From contig JBMOLJ010000014.1 of assembly GCA_049324235.1 (NCBI GenBank), positions 1-20,670 of the forward strand: 20,670 nt of DNA, read 5' to 3'. Positions within the stretch are counted from its first letter, which is position 1, and each line of letters opens with the position of its first letter. The notes under the pieces are model-generated. The model did no database searches, was not told the DNA's origin, and was given only the letters and a program-made list of their open reading frames with translations. The position numbers and the translations under genes were made by a program. This DNA is from UBA1431 sp049324235 (GTDB taxonomy: Bacteria; Bacillota; Clostridia; Christensenellales; UBA1431). This document shows, piece after piece, positions 1 to 7,692 of this stretch.

Positions 1-627
1 ATTGGCGTACAGGTGCGCATCCTTTTCATGGACGCAAGCGACGAGGTGTTGATCCGCCGGTTCAATGAGACCCGCCGCCAGCATCCCATGGCCATGAGCG
101 GGCGCGTTGTGGAGGGAATCGAGCGCGAGCGCTTGCTTTTACAGCCGTTGAAGGAACGCGCCAATCTGGTGCTGGATACAAGCGTCTTCTCTGTCAAACA
201 GCTCCGGGCGGTGATACGCGAGGAATTCATGGCCGGCGAGATGGCCGACAGGGTGCTTGTTTCGGTTGTGACATTCGGATTTAAACGCGGCATACCGATC
301 GACGCGGACATGGTCTTTGATGTCCGTTTCCTGCCCAACCCGTTTTATATCCAGGAACTCAAGCACCATTCGGGCATCGACGAGGACGTCGCCAGCTATA
401 TTTTTTCCTTTGAGCAGACAGGGGTGTTTCTGCATAAACTGGTGGATATGATAGATTACCTCCTTCCATATTATCAAAAAGAGGATAAAAACCAACTGGT
501 GGTTGCGATCGGGTGCACCGGCGGCATGCACCGCTCCGTCGCAATAGCGGAGGCGCTATATAAGGAACTCGAGGCCCGGGGAATGCGCGTATCATTGGCC
601 CACCGCGATTTGGGCAAAGACGCGTAA
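1..627 (+). CDS. rapZ: RapZ (RNase adapter / nucleotide-binding protein), 3' part only
   Basis: This is the C-terminal part of RapZ (YvcJ in Bacillus). The frame is open from base 1, so the N-terminal P-loop half lies outside the window; the GTG at 13 is an internal valine, not a start. The family signatures are visible: FGFKRGIPIDADMVFDVRFL, then PNPFY, then IGCTGGMHRSVAIAE near the C-terminus. That last segment belongs to the C-terminal domain, which in the E. coli protein binds small RNA and UDP-GlcNAc metabolites. In Firmicutes the protein is a nucleotide-binding protein linked to cell-envelope and competence control. It ends in DLGKDA and is followed 18 bases later by whiA, so the two are probably cotranscribed. 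The usual next gene, yvcK, is missing here. The identification is firm; the role in this organism is inferred from the family. Confidence 0.95.
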   Translation: MGVQVRILFMDASDEVLIRRFNETRRQHPMAMSGRVVEGIERERLLLQPLKERANLVLDTSVFSVKQLRAVIREEFMAGEMADRVLVSVVTFGFKRGIPIDADMVFDVRFLPNPFYIQELKHHSGIDEDVASYIFSFEQTGVFLHKLVDMIDYLLPYYQKEDKNQLVVAIGCTGGMHRSVAIAEALYKELEARGMRVSLAHRDLGKDA

Positions 628-645
628 AAAAAGAGGTGAACCGCG

Positions 646-1596
646 CTGTCTTTCTCATCCAATGTCAAGGACGAGTTGCTCAATATCAGGAACACGCACA
701 AATCCGAGCAGAAGGCGGAATTGTCGGCGCTGTTGCATGTTACCGGTTCGCTGGTCCTTACGGGCGGCAGGATGAGCATCGTGATCCATACCGAGCATCC
801 GGGCGTTGCGCGGCGCGTCCTGTCTCTTGCGCATGCGCTGTATACGGTCGAAACCGAAACCCTGATGCAAAAGCGGCGCCGGCTGCATAAAAAAAGCCTT
901 TATTCCGTATTCATCCGGGGTGAAGTGATTGATATATTGAGGGACACCGGTCTTATACACAGCAAAAACACGCTGCCGACGCAATTGGTGCGGCGCATCC
1001 GGCAGCAGCTGGTGCAGAGCGAGATAGGGCGCAGGGCGTTTTTGCGCGGAGCCTTTCTGGGGGCGGGGTCTTTGAGCAATCCCGAGCGCGGGTACCATCT
1101 GGAGTTCGTGGCTGAGCAGGAGGACTTTGCCCGCGATCTGTGCCGTTTGCTGTGCGGGGAAGGATTAAGCGCGCGCATGATCCAGCGTAAGAACAGTTAC
1201 GTTGTATACATCAAGGAAGGCGAGCACATCGCAAACCTTTTGACAATGATGGGCGCGCATACCGCGATACTTAACATGGAAAATGTCCGCATTATCAAGC
1301 AGATGCGAAACGACGTGAACAGGGCCATAAACTGTGAAACGGCGAACCTTGATAAAACGCTCAACGCCGCGTACAAACAAATCGAGAGCATAAGATATAT
1401 TCAGGAGAAGGTCGGTATGGAAGCGCTGCCAGAGTCACTGAGGGAAGTGGCGCAGCTCCGTATCGAGAACGCCGACGCAACGCTATCCGAACTGGTCGCG
1501 CTCATGGGCGGCGAAATTGGCCGCAGCGGGATAAACCACAGGCTGAGAAGAATCAATCAGTTTGCACAGGAGCTCCACGATGAAAGGGGAGAGTAG
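646..1596 (+). CDS. whiA: WhiA, sporulation/cell-division DNA-binding regulator, with probable CTG start
   Basis: This is WhiA, a LAGLIDADG-fold protein with a C-terminal helix-turn-helix, 316 residues if it starts at CTG 646. The LAGLIDADG-like segment FLRGAFLGAGSL is near residues 132-143, and the DNA-binding domain covers about residues 260-316 (LPESLREVAQLRI to the end). The start follows from homology: WhiA proteins begin MSFSSxVKxEL, and the codons from 646 read (start)-SFSSNVKDEL. A stop at 637-639 rules out any start further upstream, and no ATG, GTG or TTG precedes this motif. AAGAGGTG at 631-638 lies seven bases before the CTG. The next candidate, TTG 676, would remove the conserved N-terminus and has no comparable ribosome binding site. 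In Bacillus WhiA affects division and chromosome segregation; in actinobacteria it controls sporulation genes. The gene stops one base before the HPr-like start. Confidence 0.95.
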   Translation: MSFSSNVKDELLNIRNTHKSEQKAELSALLHVTGSLVLTGGRMSIVIHTEHPGVARRVLSLAHALYTVETETLMQKRRRLHKKSLYSVFIRGEVIDILRDTGLIHSKNTLPTQLVRRIRQQLVQSEIGRRAFLRGAFLGAGSLSNPERGYHLEFVAEQEDFARDLCRLLCGEGLSARMIQRKNSYVVYIKEGEHIANLLTMMGAHTAILNMENVRIIKQMRNDVNRAINCETANLDKTLNAAYKQIESIRYIQEKVGMEALPESLREVAQLRIENADATLSELVALMGGEIGRSGINHRLRRINQFAQELHDERGE

Positions 1597-1597
1597 G

Positions 1598-1870
1598 TTG
1601 ACTAGAAAGGAATTGGTGATTCGGGCAAAGGATGGTTTAAGAGGCAGGAACGTTGAGTTGTTTACGGGCGTGGCAGCGAGGTTTAAGAGCCAGATTAACG
1701 TTGAAGGCAAGGGAAAGGACAAGATCATAAACGCCAAGAGTATCCTTGGCGTGCTTTCCCTGATGGTAAAGGAGGGCGAAAGCATTACGGTCGTTGCATC
1801 AGGCGACGATGCGCACGATGCGATAAAGGCGCTTTCGCTCCTGGTAGAAAGTAATTTTCAGAATTTCTGA
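1598..1870 (+). CDS. HPr/Crh-family protein lacking the active-site histidine
   Basis: This is a 90-residue protein of the PTS HPr fold. The regulatory-serine region NAKSILGVLSLMVKEG is well conserved and leads into the ITVVASGDDAHDAIKAL tail. The active-site segment, normally GLHARPA, reads GLRGRNVE, so arginine replaces the phosphorylatable His15 and the protein should not carry PTS phosphate. Bacillus Crh is a natural comparison: it has Gln15, keeps Ser46, and sits directly after whiA (yvcL), as here. Taking TTG 1598 as start puts the arginine exactly at residue 15. AAAGGGGAG at 1583-1591 is the ribosome binding site, and the gap after the whiA stop is one base. ATG 1580, with AGGAG at 1568-1572, is an in-frame alternative adding six residues and overlapping whiA. 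A Crh-like regulatory partner of CcpA or another protein is inferred, not shown. Confidence 0.88.
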   Translation: MTRKELVIRAKDGLRGRNVELFTGVAARFKSQINVEGKGKDKIINAKSILGVLSLMVKEGESITVVASGDDAHDAIKALSLLVESNFQNF

Positions 1871-1895
1871 TCGAAACAAAGGAAAGAGGTAAGGA

Positions 1896-4800
1896 ATGCC
1901 TCCGTTTACACATCTGCATGTTCACAGCCAATACAGCCTTTTAGACGGCGCGGGGCGCGTCGAGGAGCTGGTGGAAGCGTGTGCCCTGCAGGACATGCGC
2001 GCGCTTGCGCTGACCGATCACGGCGTAATGTACGGCGTGGTGGATTTCTATAAGGCGGCAAAAGCGCGCGGGATACAACCGGTGCTGGGCTGCGAGGTAT
2101 ACGTTGCGCCGCGCGACCGCCGCGAAAAGGATGCGCGCGCCGACAAGGAGTATGCGCATCTTGTATTGCTCGCGCGCGATAATGCCGGTTACCGCAACCT
2201 GATGAAGCTGGTATCCATAGGCTTTCTGGAAGGATTCTATTACAAGCCGCGCATCGACTATGAACTCCTGGAGCAGTACGCAAAAGGGCTTACCGCTCTT
2301 TCGGCATGCCTTGCCGGAGACATACCGCGCTATCTGGCGCAGGGGCGGGAGCGGGAAGCGCTTGAACTGGCAAGGCGCTTTTCGAAGATAATGGGCGAAG
2401 ACAATTTCTTCATCGAATTGCAGGATCACGGAATTCCCGAGCAAAAACGCCTCAACCCGCTGCTCATTGATATTGCGAACAAGGCGGGCGTGGGGCTGGT
2501 CGCAACCAACGATGTACACTATGTGGCAAAAGAGGATGCCGAGGCCCAGGATGTGCTCATGTGCATCCAGACCGGAAAATTCATCGACGAAGAAAACCGG
2601 ATGCGCTTTTCTTCCGATGAATTCTACCTCAAGTCCCCCGATGAAATGGCTTCCCTTTTCGATTATGTGCCGGAGGCGCTGTCTAATACGGCCTTCATCG
2701 CGTCGCGGTGCGATGTGGGGCTGGAGTTCGGGTGCATGCACATGCCGGGCTTCACGCCGCCGGGTGATACGGACAACGCAACATTCCTGCGCAGGCTCTG
2801 TGAGGAAGGGCTGCGGAGGAAATACGAAAAAGCGGAGCCGGTGCATGAAGAGCGCCTGCGATACGAGCTTAATATGATCGAAAAGATGGCGTTTGTGGAT
2901 TATTTCCTCATCGTGTGGGATTTTATCCGGTACGCCAAAGAGCGGGGTATCATGGTCGGGCCGGGCCGGGGCAGCGCGGCCGGCAGCATCGTCGCGTACG
3001 CGCTGGATATCACCAACGTCGACCCCTTGCGCTACGGGCTGCTGTTCGAACGGTTCCTGAACCCCGAGCGCATCAGCATGCCCGATATTGATATCGATTT
3101 CTGCTATGAGCGGCGCCAGGAAGTGATCGATTATGTTGTGGAAAAATATGGCGAGGACCATGTGGCGCAGATCATCACATTCGGGACCATGGCCGCCCGC
3201 GCCGCGATTCGGGATGTCGGGCGCGTGCTGCGCATCCCCTACGGCGAGGTGGACGCGATCGCGAAGATGGTTCCGTCGGAAATCAACATCTCCATCGACC
3301 GCGCGCTGCTGCTAAGCGGCGAGCTGCGCGCGGCGTACGAAAACGACCCGCAGACGCACAAGCTCCTTGACATGGCCAGAAAGCTTGAAGGGCTGCCGCG
3401 GCACGCTTCCACGCACGCGGCGGGCGTCGTCATCTCCAAGGAAGCGCTGACCGAGTACGTGCCCCTGCAGCGCAGTGACACGGGCGTCACCACGCAGTTC
3501 CCCATGGGGACGCTGGAGGAACTCGGCCTTTTGAAAATGGACTTCCTGGGGCTTCGGACGCTAACGGTCATACGCGATACCGTAGAGCTGGTCGAGCGCT
3601 GCAGGGGAATCAAAGTCGACCCCGATGCGCTGGATTTTGAGGATGCGGGCGTATACGAAATGCTCGGTCAGGGGGACACCGACGGCGTGTTCCAGTTGGA
3701 AAGCCAGGGCATGCGCTCGTTTTTAAGGGAGCTGAAGCCGGGGTGCTTCGAGGACGTTATCGCGGGGATATCGCTGTACCGCCCCGGACCGATGGACCAG
3801 ATACCGCAGTACGTCGCCTGCAAGAACGATCCGTCGCGTGTGCGGTTCGCGCATCCCGCTCTCGAGAAGGTGCTGGGCGTAACCTACGGCTGCATCGTAT
3901 ACCAGGAGCAGGTGATGCAGATCGTGCGCGAGCTGGCGGGGTACTCGTTGGGGCGCAGCGACTTGGTGCGCCGCGCGATGTCCAAGAAGAAGGCGGACAT
4001 CATGGGAAAAGAGCGCCACATATTCCTGCACGGCCTGGAGGAAAACGGCGAGATTGTGGTGCCCGGCGCTTTGAGAAACGGCGTGCCCGAAAAAACAGCG
4101 AACGAGATATTCGACCAGATGATGGACTTTGCGCAGTACGCGTTCAATAAATCGCATGCCGCAGCATACGGCGTCGTAGCCTATCAGACGGCATATTTAA
4201 AGCGCCATTATCCGCAGGAGTTCATGACTGCGCTCATTAACAGCTTCATGGGAACGGCGTCCAAGGTGGCAGGGTATATTCATGCGTGCGGAAAAAAAGG
4301 CATACAGGTACTGCCACCCGATATCAATAAAAGCATGTCCACGTTTTCACCGGAAGCGGAGCACATCCGCTTCGGGCTGGGCGCGATACGGAACGTGGGG
4401 GCAGGCGCGGCGCACGCGATCATTGCGGCGCGCGAAAAAGGCGGGCCTTTTACGAGCTTTACCGATTTTATCCAAAGGCTGCCTTCGGACGTACGCAACA
4501 AACGCATGATAGAGAGCCTGATCAAAGCCGGATGCTTCGATGCGCTCGGCTACAAGCGCATTGTGCTCATGAGCGTATACGAAAAGGTGATGGACGCGTG
4601 CGCGCAGGACAAGAAGCGTAACATCGACGGGCAGATATCCCTGTTCGATATGGGCGGGGAGGCGCAAAACGCACTGGGGGAATGCGTGCAGAAAGAATCG
4701 TTCCCCGATATGCAGGAGTTCGAGCAAAAGGTGCTGCTGAGCCAGGAAAAGGAAATGACAGGGCTTTATTTGAGCGGGCACCCGCTTTCCCAGTACCGCG

Positions 4801-5378
4801 ATGCTGTCGATTCCCTGGGCTATAGCGTTTTACAGGTGTTGGGGGCAGGCGATGATGCACAGGAGAATCCCGTGAAAGACGGGTCGACCGTGCGCCTGGG
4901 CGGCATTGTTACGCAAAAGAAACGCAAGACCACCAAAACCAACCAGATCATGGCGTATATCACGCTGGAAGACCTGTATGCAGCTATCGAGATGATCGTG
5001 TTCCCGTCTGTGCTGACCAAATATGCAGCTCTGCTGGAGCCGGACATGCTGGTAGCGGTTACGGGCCGCGTGAGCGTGCGCGAGGAAGAAAGCCCGCAGG
5101 TAATCGTGGAAACCGTCGTTCCGCTCGAACAATACGCCAAAGGCATGCAAAACGGACACTTCCTGTGCGTGACCGTACAGGACGATCAGGACACGGAGCT
5201 TTTGCGCAAGGTGCTTTCCATTACAAAGCGGTATAAAGGCGAAACGCCGCTTACGTTCAAATTCATGAACACGGGCAAGGCCAAACGGATGCCGAAGGAA
5301 TACCATGTTATCCCGACGGCGCAATTGCAGGACGAGCTTGGCGCGCTGCTGGGGAGCTCGAATATTAAATATGTCTGA
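1896..5378 (+). CDS. dnaE: DNA polymerase III alpha subunit (DnaE)
   Basis: This is a full-length C-family replicative polymerase of 1160 residues, the usual DnaE size. Domains in order are: an N-terminal PHP domain with metal-ligand motifs HLHVHS (residues 6-11) and TDHG (40-43); the polymerase palm with VGPGRGSAAGS and the catalytic aspartates in PDIDIDF (396-402); a helix-hairpin-helix region around 825-850; a beta-clamp-binding motif QISLF near residue 912; and an OB fold around 995-1040. The PHP ligands look intact, so residual 3'-5' exonuclease activity is possible. There is no PolC-type exonuclease insertion. ATG 1896 is preceded by AAAGGAAAGAGG. It lies 25 bases after the HPr-like gene, an arrangement common in Clostridia. 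Large antisense open frames within it are shadows of GC-rich coding sequence. The gene is not followed by pfkA/pyk as in many relatives. Confidence 0.98.
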   Translation: MPPFTHLHVHSQYSLLDGAGRVEELVEACALQDMRALALTDHGVMYGVVDFYKAAKARGIQPVLGCEVYVAPRDRREKDARADKEYAHLVLLARDNAGYRNLMKLVSIGFLEGFYYKPRIDYELLEQYAKGLTALSACLAGDIPRYLAQGREREALELARRFSKIMGEDNFFIELQDHGIPEQKRLNPLLIDIANKAGVGLVATNDVHYVAKEDAEAQDVLMCIQTGKFIDEENRMRFSSDEFYLKSPDEMASLFDYVPEALSNTAFIASRCDVGLEFGCMHMPGFTPPGDTDNATFLRRLCEEGLRRKYEKAEPVHEERLRYELNMIEKMAFVDYFLIVWDFIRYAKERGIMVGPGRGSAAGSIVAYALDITNVDPLRYGLLFERFLNPERISMPDIDIDFCYERRQEVIDYVVEKYGEDHVAQIITFGTMAARAAIRDVGRVLRIPYGEVDAIAKMVPSEINISIDRALLLSGELRAAYENDPQTHKLLDMARKLEGLPRHASTHAAGVVISKEALTEYVPLQRSDTGVTTQFPMGTLEELGLLKMDFLGLRTLTVIRDTVELVERCRGIKVDPDALDFEDAGVYEMLGQGDTDGVFQLESQGMRSFLRELKPGCFEDVIAGISLYRPGPMDQIPQYVACKNDPSRVRFAHPALEKVLGVTYGCIVYQEQVMQIVRELAGYSLGRSDLVRRAMSKKKADIMGKERHIFLHGLEENGEIVVPGALRNGVPEKTANEIFDQMMDFAQYAFNKSHAAAYGVVAYQTAYLKRHYPQEFMTALINSFMGTASKVAGYIHACGKKGIQVLPPDINKSMSTFSPEAEHIRFGLGAIRNVGAGAAHAIIAAREKGGPFTSFTDFIQRLPSDVRNKRMIESLIKAGCFDALGYKRIVLMSVYEKVMDACAQDKKRNIDGQISLFDMGGEAQNALGECVQKESFPDMQEFEQKVLLSQEKEMTGLYLSGHPLSQYRDAVDSLGYSVLQVLGAGDDAQENPVKDGSTVRLGGIVTQKKRKTTKTNQIMAYITLEDLYAAIEMIVFPSVLTKYAALLEPDMLVAVTGRVSVREEESPQVIVETVVPLEQYAKGMQNGHFLCVTVQDDQDTELLRKVLSITKRYKGETPLTFKFMNTGKAKRMPKEYHVIPTAQLQDELGALLGSSNIKYV

Positions 5379-5414
5379 TTTGATGTCTGAATAATTTCGT
5401 ACGGCGTAACCGCG

Positions 5415-5441
5415 CGAATAATTCGCAAAGCGAATTATTCG
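5415..5441. repeat. Perfect 12-bp inverted repeat downstream of dnaE
   Basis: The arms CGAATAATTCGC (5415-5426) and GCGAATTATTCG (5430-5441) pair perfectly around an AAA loop, 37 bases after the dnaE stop. There is no T-run after it, so it is not a textbook intrinsic terminator. It could end or stabilise the dnaE transcript, or act as a protein site. Each arm itself contains a near-palindrome (GAATAATTC), which fits a DNA-binding site as well as an RNA hairpin. Confidence 0.75.
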
Positions 5442-5477
5442 GTAGACACAATTTATCATGGAATCGGTACCAGCATA

Positions 5478-5486
5478 TGGTATAAT
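5478..5486 (+). promoter_or_regulatory. Extended -10 promoter for mtrB
   Basis: TGGTATAAT is a perfect sigma-A -10 hexamer (5481-5486) with the TGn extension. No convincing -35 box is seen 16-18 bases upstream, as expected for an extended -10 promoter. Transcription would start near 5492, giving a leader of about 26 bases before mtrB, with AAAGGAGG inside it. This is the only clear promoter between dnaE and rlmD. Confidence 0.7.
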
Positions 5487-5518
5487 GAGGAAAACCGCCG
5501 TGCAAAGGAGGAAGCTCC

Positions 5519-5752
5519 ATGGATCCCGAAATGCTTTACCAGGAATCCGACTATATCTGCGTAAAAGCACTGGAAGACGGCGTGAGCATCATCGGCATGA
5601 CGAGGGGACGCGATACAAAGTTCCATCATACCGAGAAACTCGACAAGGGAGAAGTGGTGATCGCGCAGTTTACGCAGATAACCTCCGCGATCAAGATACG
5701 CGGCCGCGCACAAATACTTACGAAACATGGGGAGATCATTTCCGGAGAGTGA
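5519..5752 (+). CDS. mtrB: TRAP, tryptophan RNA-binding attenuation protein (MtrB)
   Basis: This 77-residue protein is closely similar over its whole length to Bacillus TRAP, the 11-subunit ring that binds tryptophan and then (G/U)AG repeats in trp leader RNAs. Segments IGMTRGRDTKFHH, EKLDKGEVVIAQFT and TSAIKIRG match the family almost position by position. The RNA-contacting Lys-Lys-Arg triad (37, 56 and 58 in Bacillus) is present as Lys40, Lys59 and Arg61. The threonine and glycine turn around the tryptophan pocket is kept (Thr28 here, Thr25 in Bacillus). AAAGGAGG precedes ATG 5519. The gene has its own promoter and is not next to folE/mtrA as in Bacillus. No anti-TRAP gene and no array of spaced GAG/TAG triplets was found in the window, so its targets lie elsewhere. 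Confidence 0.95.
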   Translation: MDPEMLYQESDYICVKALEDGVSIIGMTRGRDTKFHHTEKLDKGEVVIAQFTQITSAIKIRGRAQILTKHGEIISGE

Positions 5753-5842
5753 TGTGGTTTTGGCGTCCTGGGCGTAAAGAGGCGCGTAAAATAATATTGG
5801 CGAAACCGACATAGCAAAAAACGACGCACTGGAGGAAAGGGC

Positions 5843-6256
5843 ATGATCAACGAGACCATCATCAGCGTACGCTTCAACGAATGCGGCGCTCACGGAATCG
5901 TACATCATTCGAACTATAACTGCTGGCTGGAAGCGGCGCAATTCGATTTATTCAAAAAGCACGATACGGATTATGTTTCACTCCTAGAGGAGGGATACTA
6001 TTTTCCGATGATCAGGCTGAACGTTGATTTTGCATCACCGGCGAGGCTTGGGGACGAGGTCTGCGTACGCCTGTGGATTAAAGAGCTGGGGCGCGTTAAA
6101 ATCGTGTTTGCCTATGAGATCGTCCGCACCGCCGATCAAAGGCTGATTGCGCGGGCGACGAGCGAGCATGTGTTCCTTACAAAGGATTTTAAGCCCGCAG
6201 ACATCAAACGCGCGTTTCCGGAGCTTTATGAATCGTTTCGCGCTTACCTGAAATAG
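5843..6256 (+). CDS. YbgC/4HBT-type acyl-CoA thioesterase-fold protein
   Basis: This 137-residue protein has the hot-dog fold pattern of the YbgC/FadM 4-hydroxybenzoyl-CoA thioesterase family. The N-terminal signature is normally (R)(Y/F)xETDxxGVVYHANY; here it reads RFNECGAHGIVHHSNY at residues 10-25. The family's catalytic aspartate is therefore glycine (Gly15), while the following Gly-Ile-Val, His and Asn-Tyr are kept. Later family-like segments include FPMIRLNVDFASPARLGDEV and a central strand pair with FAYEIV. ATG 5843 follows TGGAGGAAAGG. It lies 90 bases after mtrB with no clear terminator between them, so readthrough from the mtrB promoter is possible, and it ends just before a strong terminator. 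Substrate is unknown, and catalysis is uncertain because of the missing aspartate. Confidence 0.85.
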   Translation: MINETIISVRFNECGAHGIVHHSNYNCWLEAAQFDLFKKHDTDYVSLLEEGYYFPMIRLNVDFASPARLGDEVCVRLWIKELGRVKIVFAYEIVRTADQRLIARATSEHVFLTKDFKPADIKRAFPELYESFRAYLK

Positions 6257-6271
6257 GTGGGAAAGAATCCT

Positions 6272-6301
6272 GCCGGGCAGCGTTTGCGCCCGGCTTTTTT
6301 T
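6272..6301 (+). terminator. Intrinsic terminator after the thioesterase gene
   Basis: GCCGGGC (6272-6278) pairs with GCCCGGC (6288-6294) around a nine-base loop and is followed directly by seven T. It lies 15 bases after the stop codon. The rlmD ribosome binding site begins three bases after the T-run, so rlmD probably depends on readthrough or on a promoter not seen here. Confidence 0.9.
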
Positions 6302-6314
6302 ATGGAGGAAGGTT

Positions 6315-7685
6315 TTGAAGACGTTGCCGCTAGCGAAAAATCAGGACATTGAGCTTTTTATCGAAGACCTGGGCGCGGAAGGCCAGGGCGTCGGTAGGTA
6401 CCAGGGGTATGCCGTTTTTATCCCGGGCGCGCTGCAGGGGGAACAGGTGCGTGTACGTATCATAAAAGCGGGGAAGGCATACGGCGTGGGAAAGCTGCTG
6501 GAAGCCGTCAGCCCGTCCGAGCACCGCACGGCTCCCGCGTGCGATGTGTTCGGACGGTGCGGCGGGTGTACGCTGATGCATCTTTCGTATGACCGGCAGC
6601 TTGTGTACAAGCAAAACCGTATTAAACAAGCCCTTATACGCATCGGAAAACTTGATGAAATCGAGGTGCTGCCAACGCTGGGGATGGAGCATCCGTGGCG
6701 TTACCGGAATAAAGCCGCGTTTTGCGCCGGACAAGGAGACCGGGGCAGCGCGGCGCTCGGGCTGTACGCGGCGCGCAGCCACCGCGTGGTGCCTGTAGGG
6801 GATTGCATGATAGAGCAGGAGTCGTGTGCGCAGGGGTTGGGCGCGGTGCTTGCCTGGATGCGGGAATATGGCGTATCATACTATGATGAAACGACAAGGA
6901 AAGGGCTTTTGCGGCATGTGATTGTCCGTACGTCATCACTCGGCGAAGTCATGGTTATCCTGTGCACGAACGGAGCGAAGCTCCCGGGGCAAGAGCCGCT
7001 GGTCAGGCGCCTGCGGGACGCGGTACAGGGCCTGCGTTCCATAGCTCAGTGCGTGAATGCGCGCAAAACGAACGTTATCATGGACGGTCCGGTGCGCATC
7101 ATCTGGGGTGCGGACGCCATACGCGAGCAGATATTAGGGCTTACCCTGGCGCTCTCTCCCCGCGCGTTTTTTCAGGTAAATCCGTCACAGGCCGCGAAGC
7201 TCTACGCGCATGCGATTTCGCTGGCCTGCATCAAAGAAAGCGATCTGGTGCTGGACGCCTACTGCGGCATCGGCGCCATCGGGCTGCTGGCCGCAAAGCA
7301 GGGGGCGCGTGTGGTGGGCGTGGAAATTGTGGAGGAAGCCGTGCGCGACGCCCGGATTAATGCGGAATTAAACCGGCTGAAAAACATACGCTTTATTTGC
7401 GCAAAGGCGGAGGAAGAAATACCGGGGATGCTGGAGAGGGGCGAGCAACCGGACGTCGTAATCCTTGACCCGCCCCGCAAGGGCTGTGATGCGGCGCTTT
7501 TGCAGGCCATAGCCGATGCGGACATCGGGCGCATCGTATACATATCATGCAACCCCGCAACCTTCGCACGCGATCTGGCCATTCTGGCAGACAGGGGTTA
7601 CACGCCCGGCCCGGTCCAGCCGGTCGACATGTTCCCGCACACAGCGCATGTGGAGTGCGCAATAGGACTACGTCGGAAGGATTGA
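6315..7685 (+). CDS. rlmD: 23S rRNA (uracil-5-)-methyltransferase, RlmD/RumA family
   Basis: This 456-residue enzyme uses S-adenosylmethionine to methylate C5 of a uracil in 23S rRNA. An N-terminal TRAM domain covers about residues 8-63. The iron-sulfur cluster cysteines are Cys76, Cys82, Cys85 (CDVFGRCGGC) and Cys164 (VGDC). The Rossmann methyltransferase domain has the cofactor loop DAYCGIGAIG at 314-323 and DPPRKG at 385-390. The catalytic nucleophile is Cys412 in SCNPATFARD. All residues expected for activity are present. The start is TTG 6315, six bases after GGAGG (6304-6308). Gram-positive homologues are often RlmCD, which methylates two positions; sequence alone does not separate that from RlmD. 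It is the last gene with the GC-rich, housekeeping character of the left side of the window. Confidence 0.95.
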   Translation: MKTLPLAKNQDIELFIEDLGAEGQGVGRYQGYAVFIPGALQGEQVRVRIIKAGKAYGVGKLLEAVSPSEHRTAPACDVFGRCGGCTLMHLSYDRQLVYKQNRIKQALIRIGKLDEIEVLPTLGMEHPWRYRNKAAFCAGQGDRGSAALGLYAARSHRVVPVGDCMIEQESCAQGLGAVLAWMREYGVSYYDETTRKGLLRHVIVRTSSLGEVMVILCTNGAKLPGQEPLVRRLRDAVQGLRSIAQCVNARKTNVIMDGPVRIIWGADAIREQILGLTLALSPRAFFQVNPSQAAKLYAHAISLACIKESDLVLDAYCGIGAIGLLAAKQGARVVGVEIVEEAVRDARINAELNRLKNIRFICAKAEEEIPGMLERGEQPDVVILDPPRKGCDAALLQAIADADIGRIVYISCNPATFARDLAILADRGYTPGPVQPVDMFPHTAHVECAIGLRRKD

Positions 7686-7692
7686 CGAGAAT

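Noticed and set aside
1562..1600. TTG 1562 or ATG 1580 as the start of the HPr-like gene
   Set aside because: TTG 1598 aligns the active-site position exactly to residue 15 and has a good ribosome binding site one base after whiA; TTG 1562 has none. ATG 1580 remains a possible alternative.
1583..1620. Clustered GAG/TAG triplets as a possible TRAP-binding site
   Set aside because: Only three or so triplets with irregular spacing, within coding sequence; TRAP sites need many more at 2-3 base spacing.
1941..3161. A 406-residue open frame on the minus strand inside dnaE, plus several others antisense to dnaE and rlmD
   Set aside because: They lie opposite strongly conserved coding sequence, have no family resemblance or ribosome binding sites, and are typical shadows of GC-rich codons.
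4830..5570. A 246-residue minus-strand frame spanning the dnaE end and the mtrB promoter
   Set aside because: Its composition is a mirror of dnaE codons, and it crosses the hairpin and promoter; no start signal or recognisable domain.
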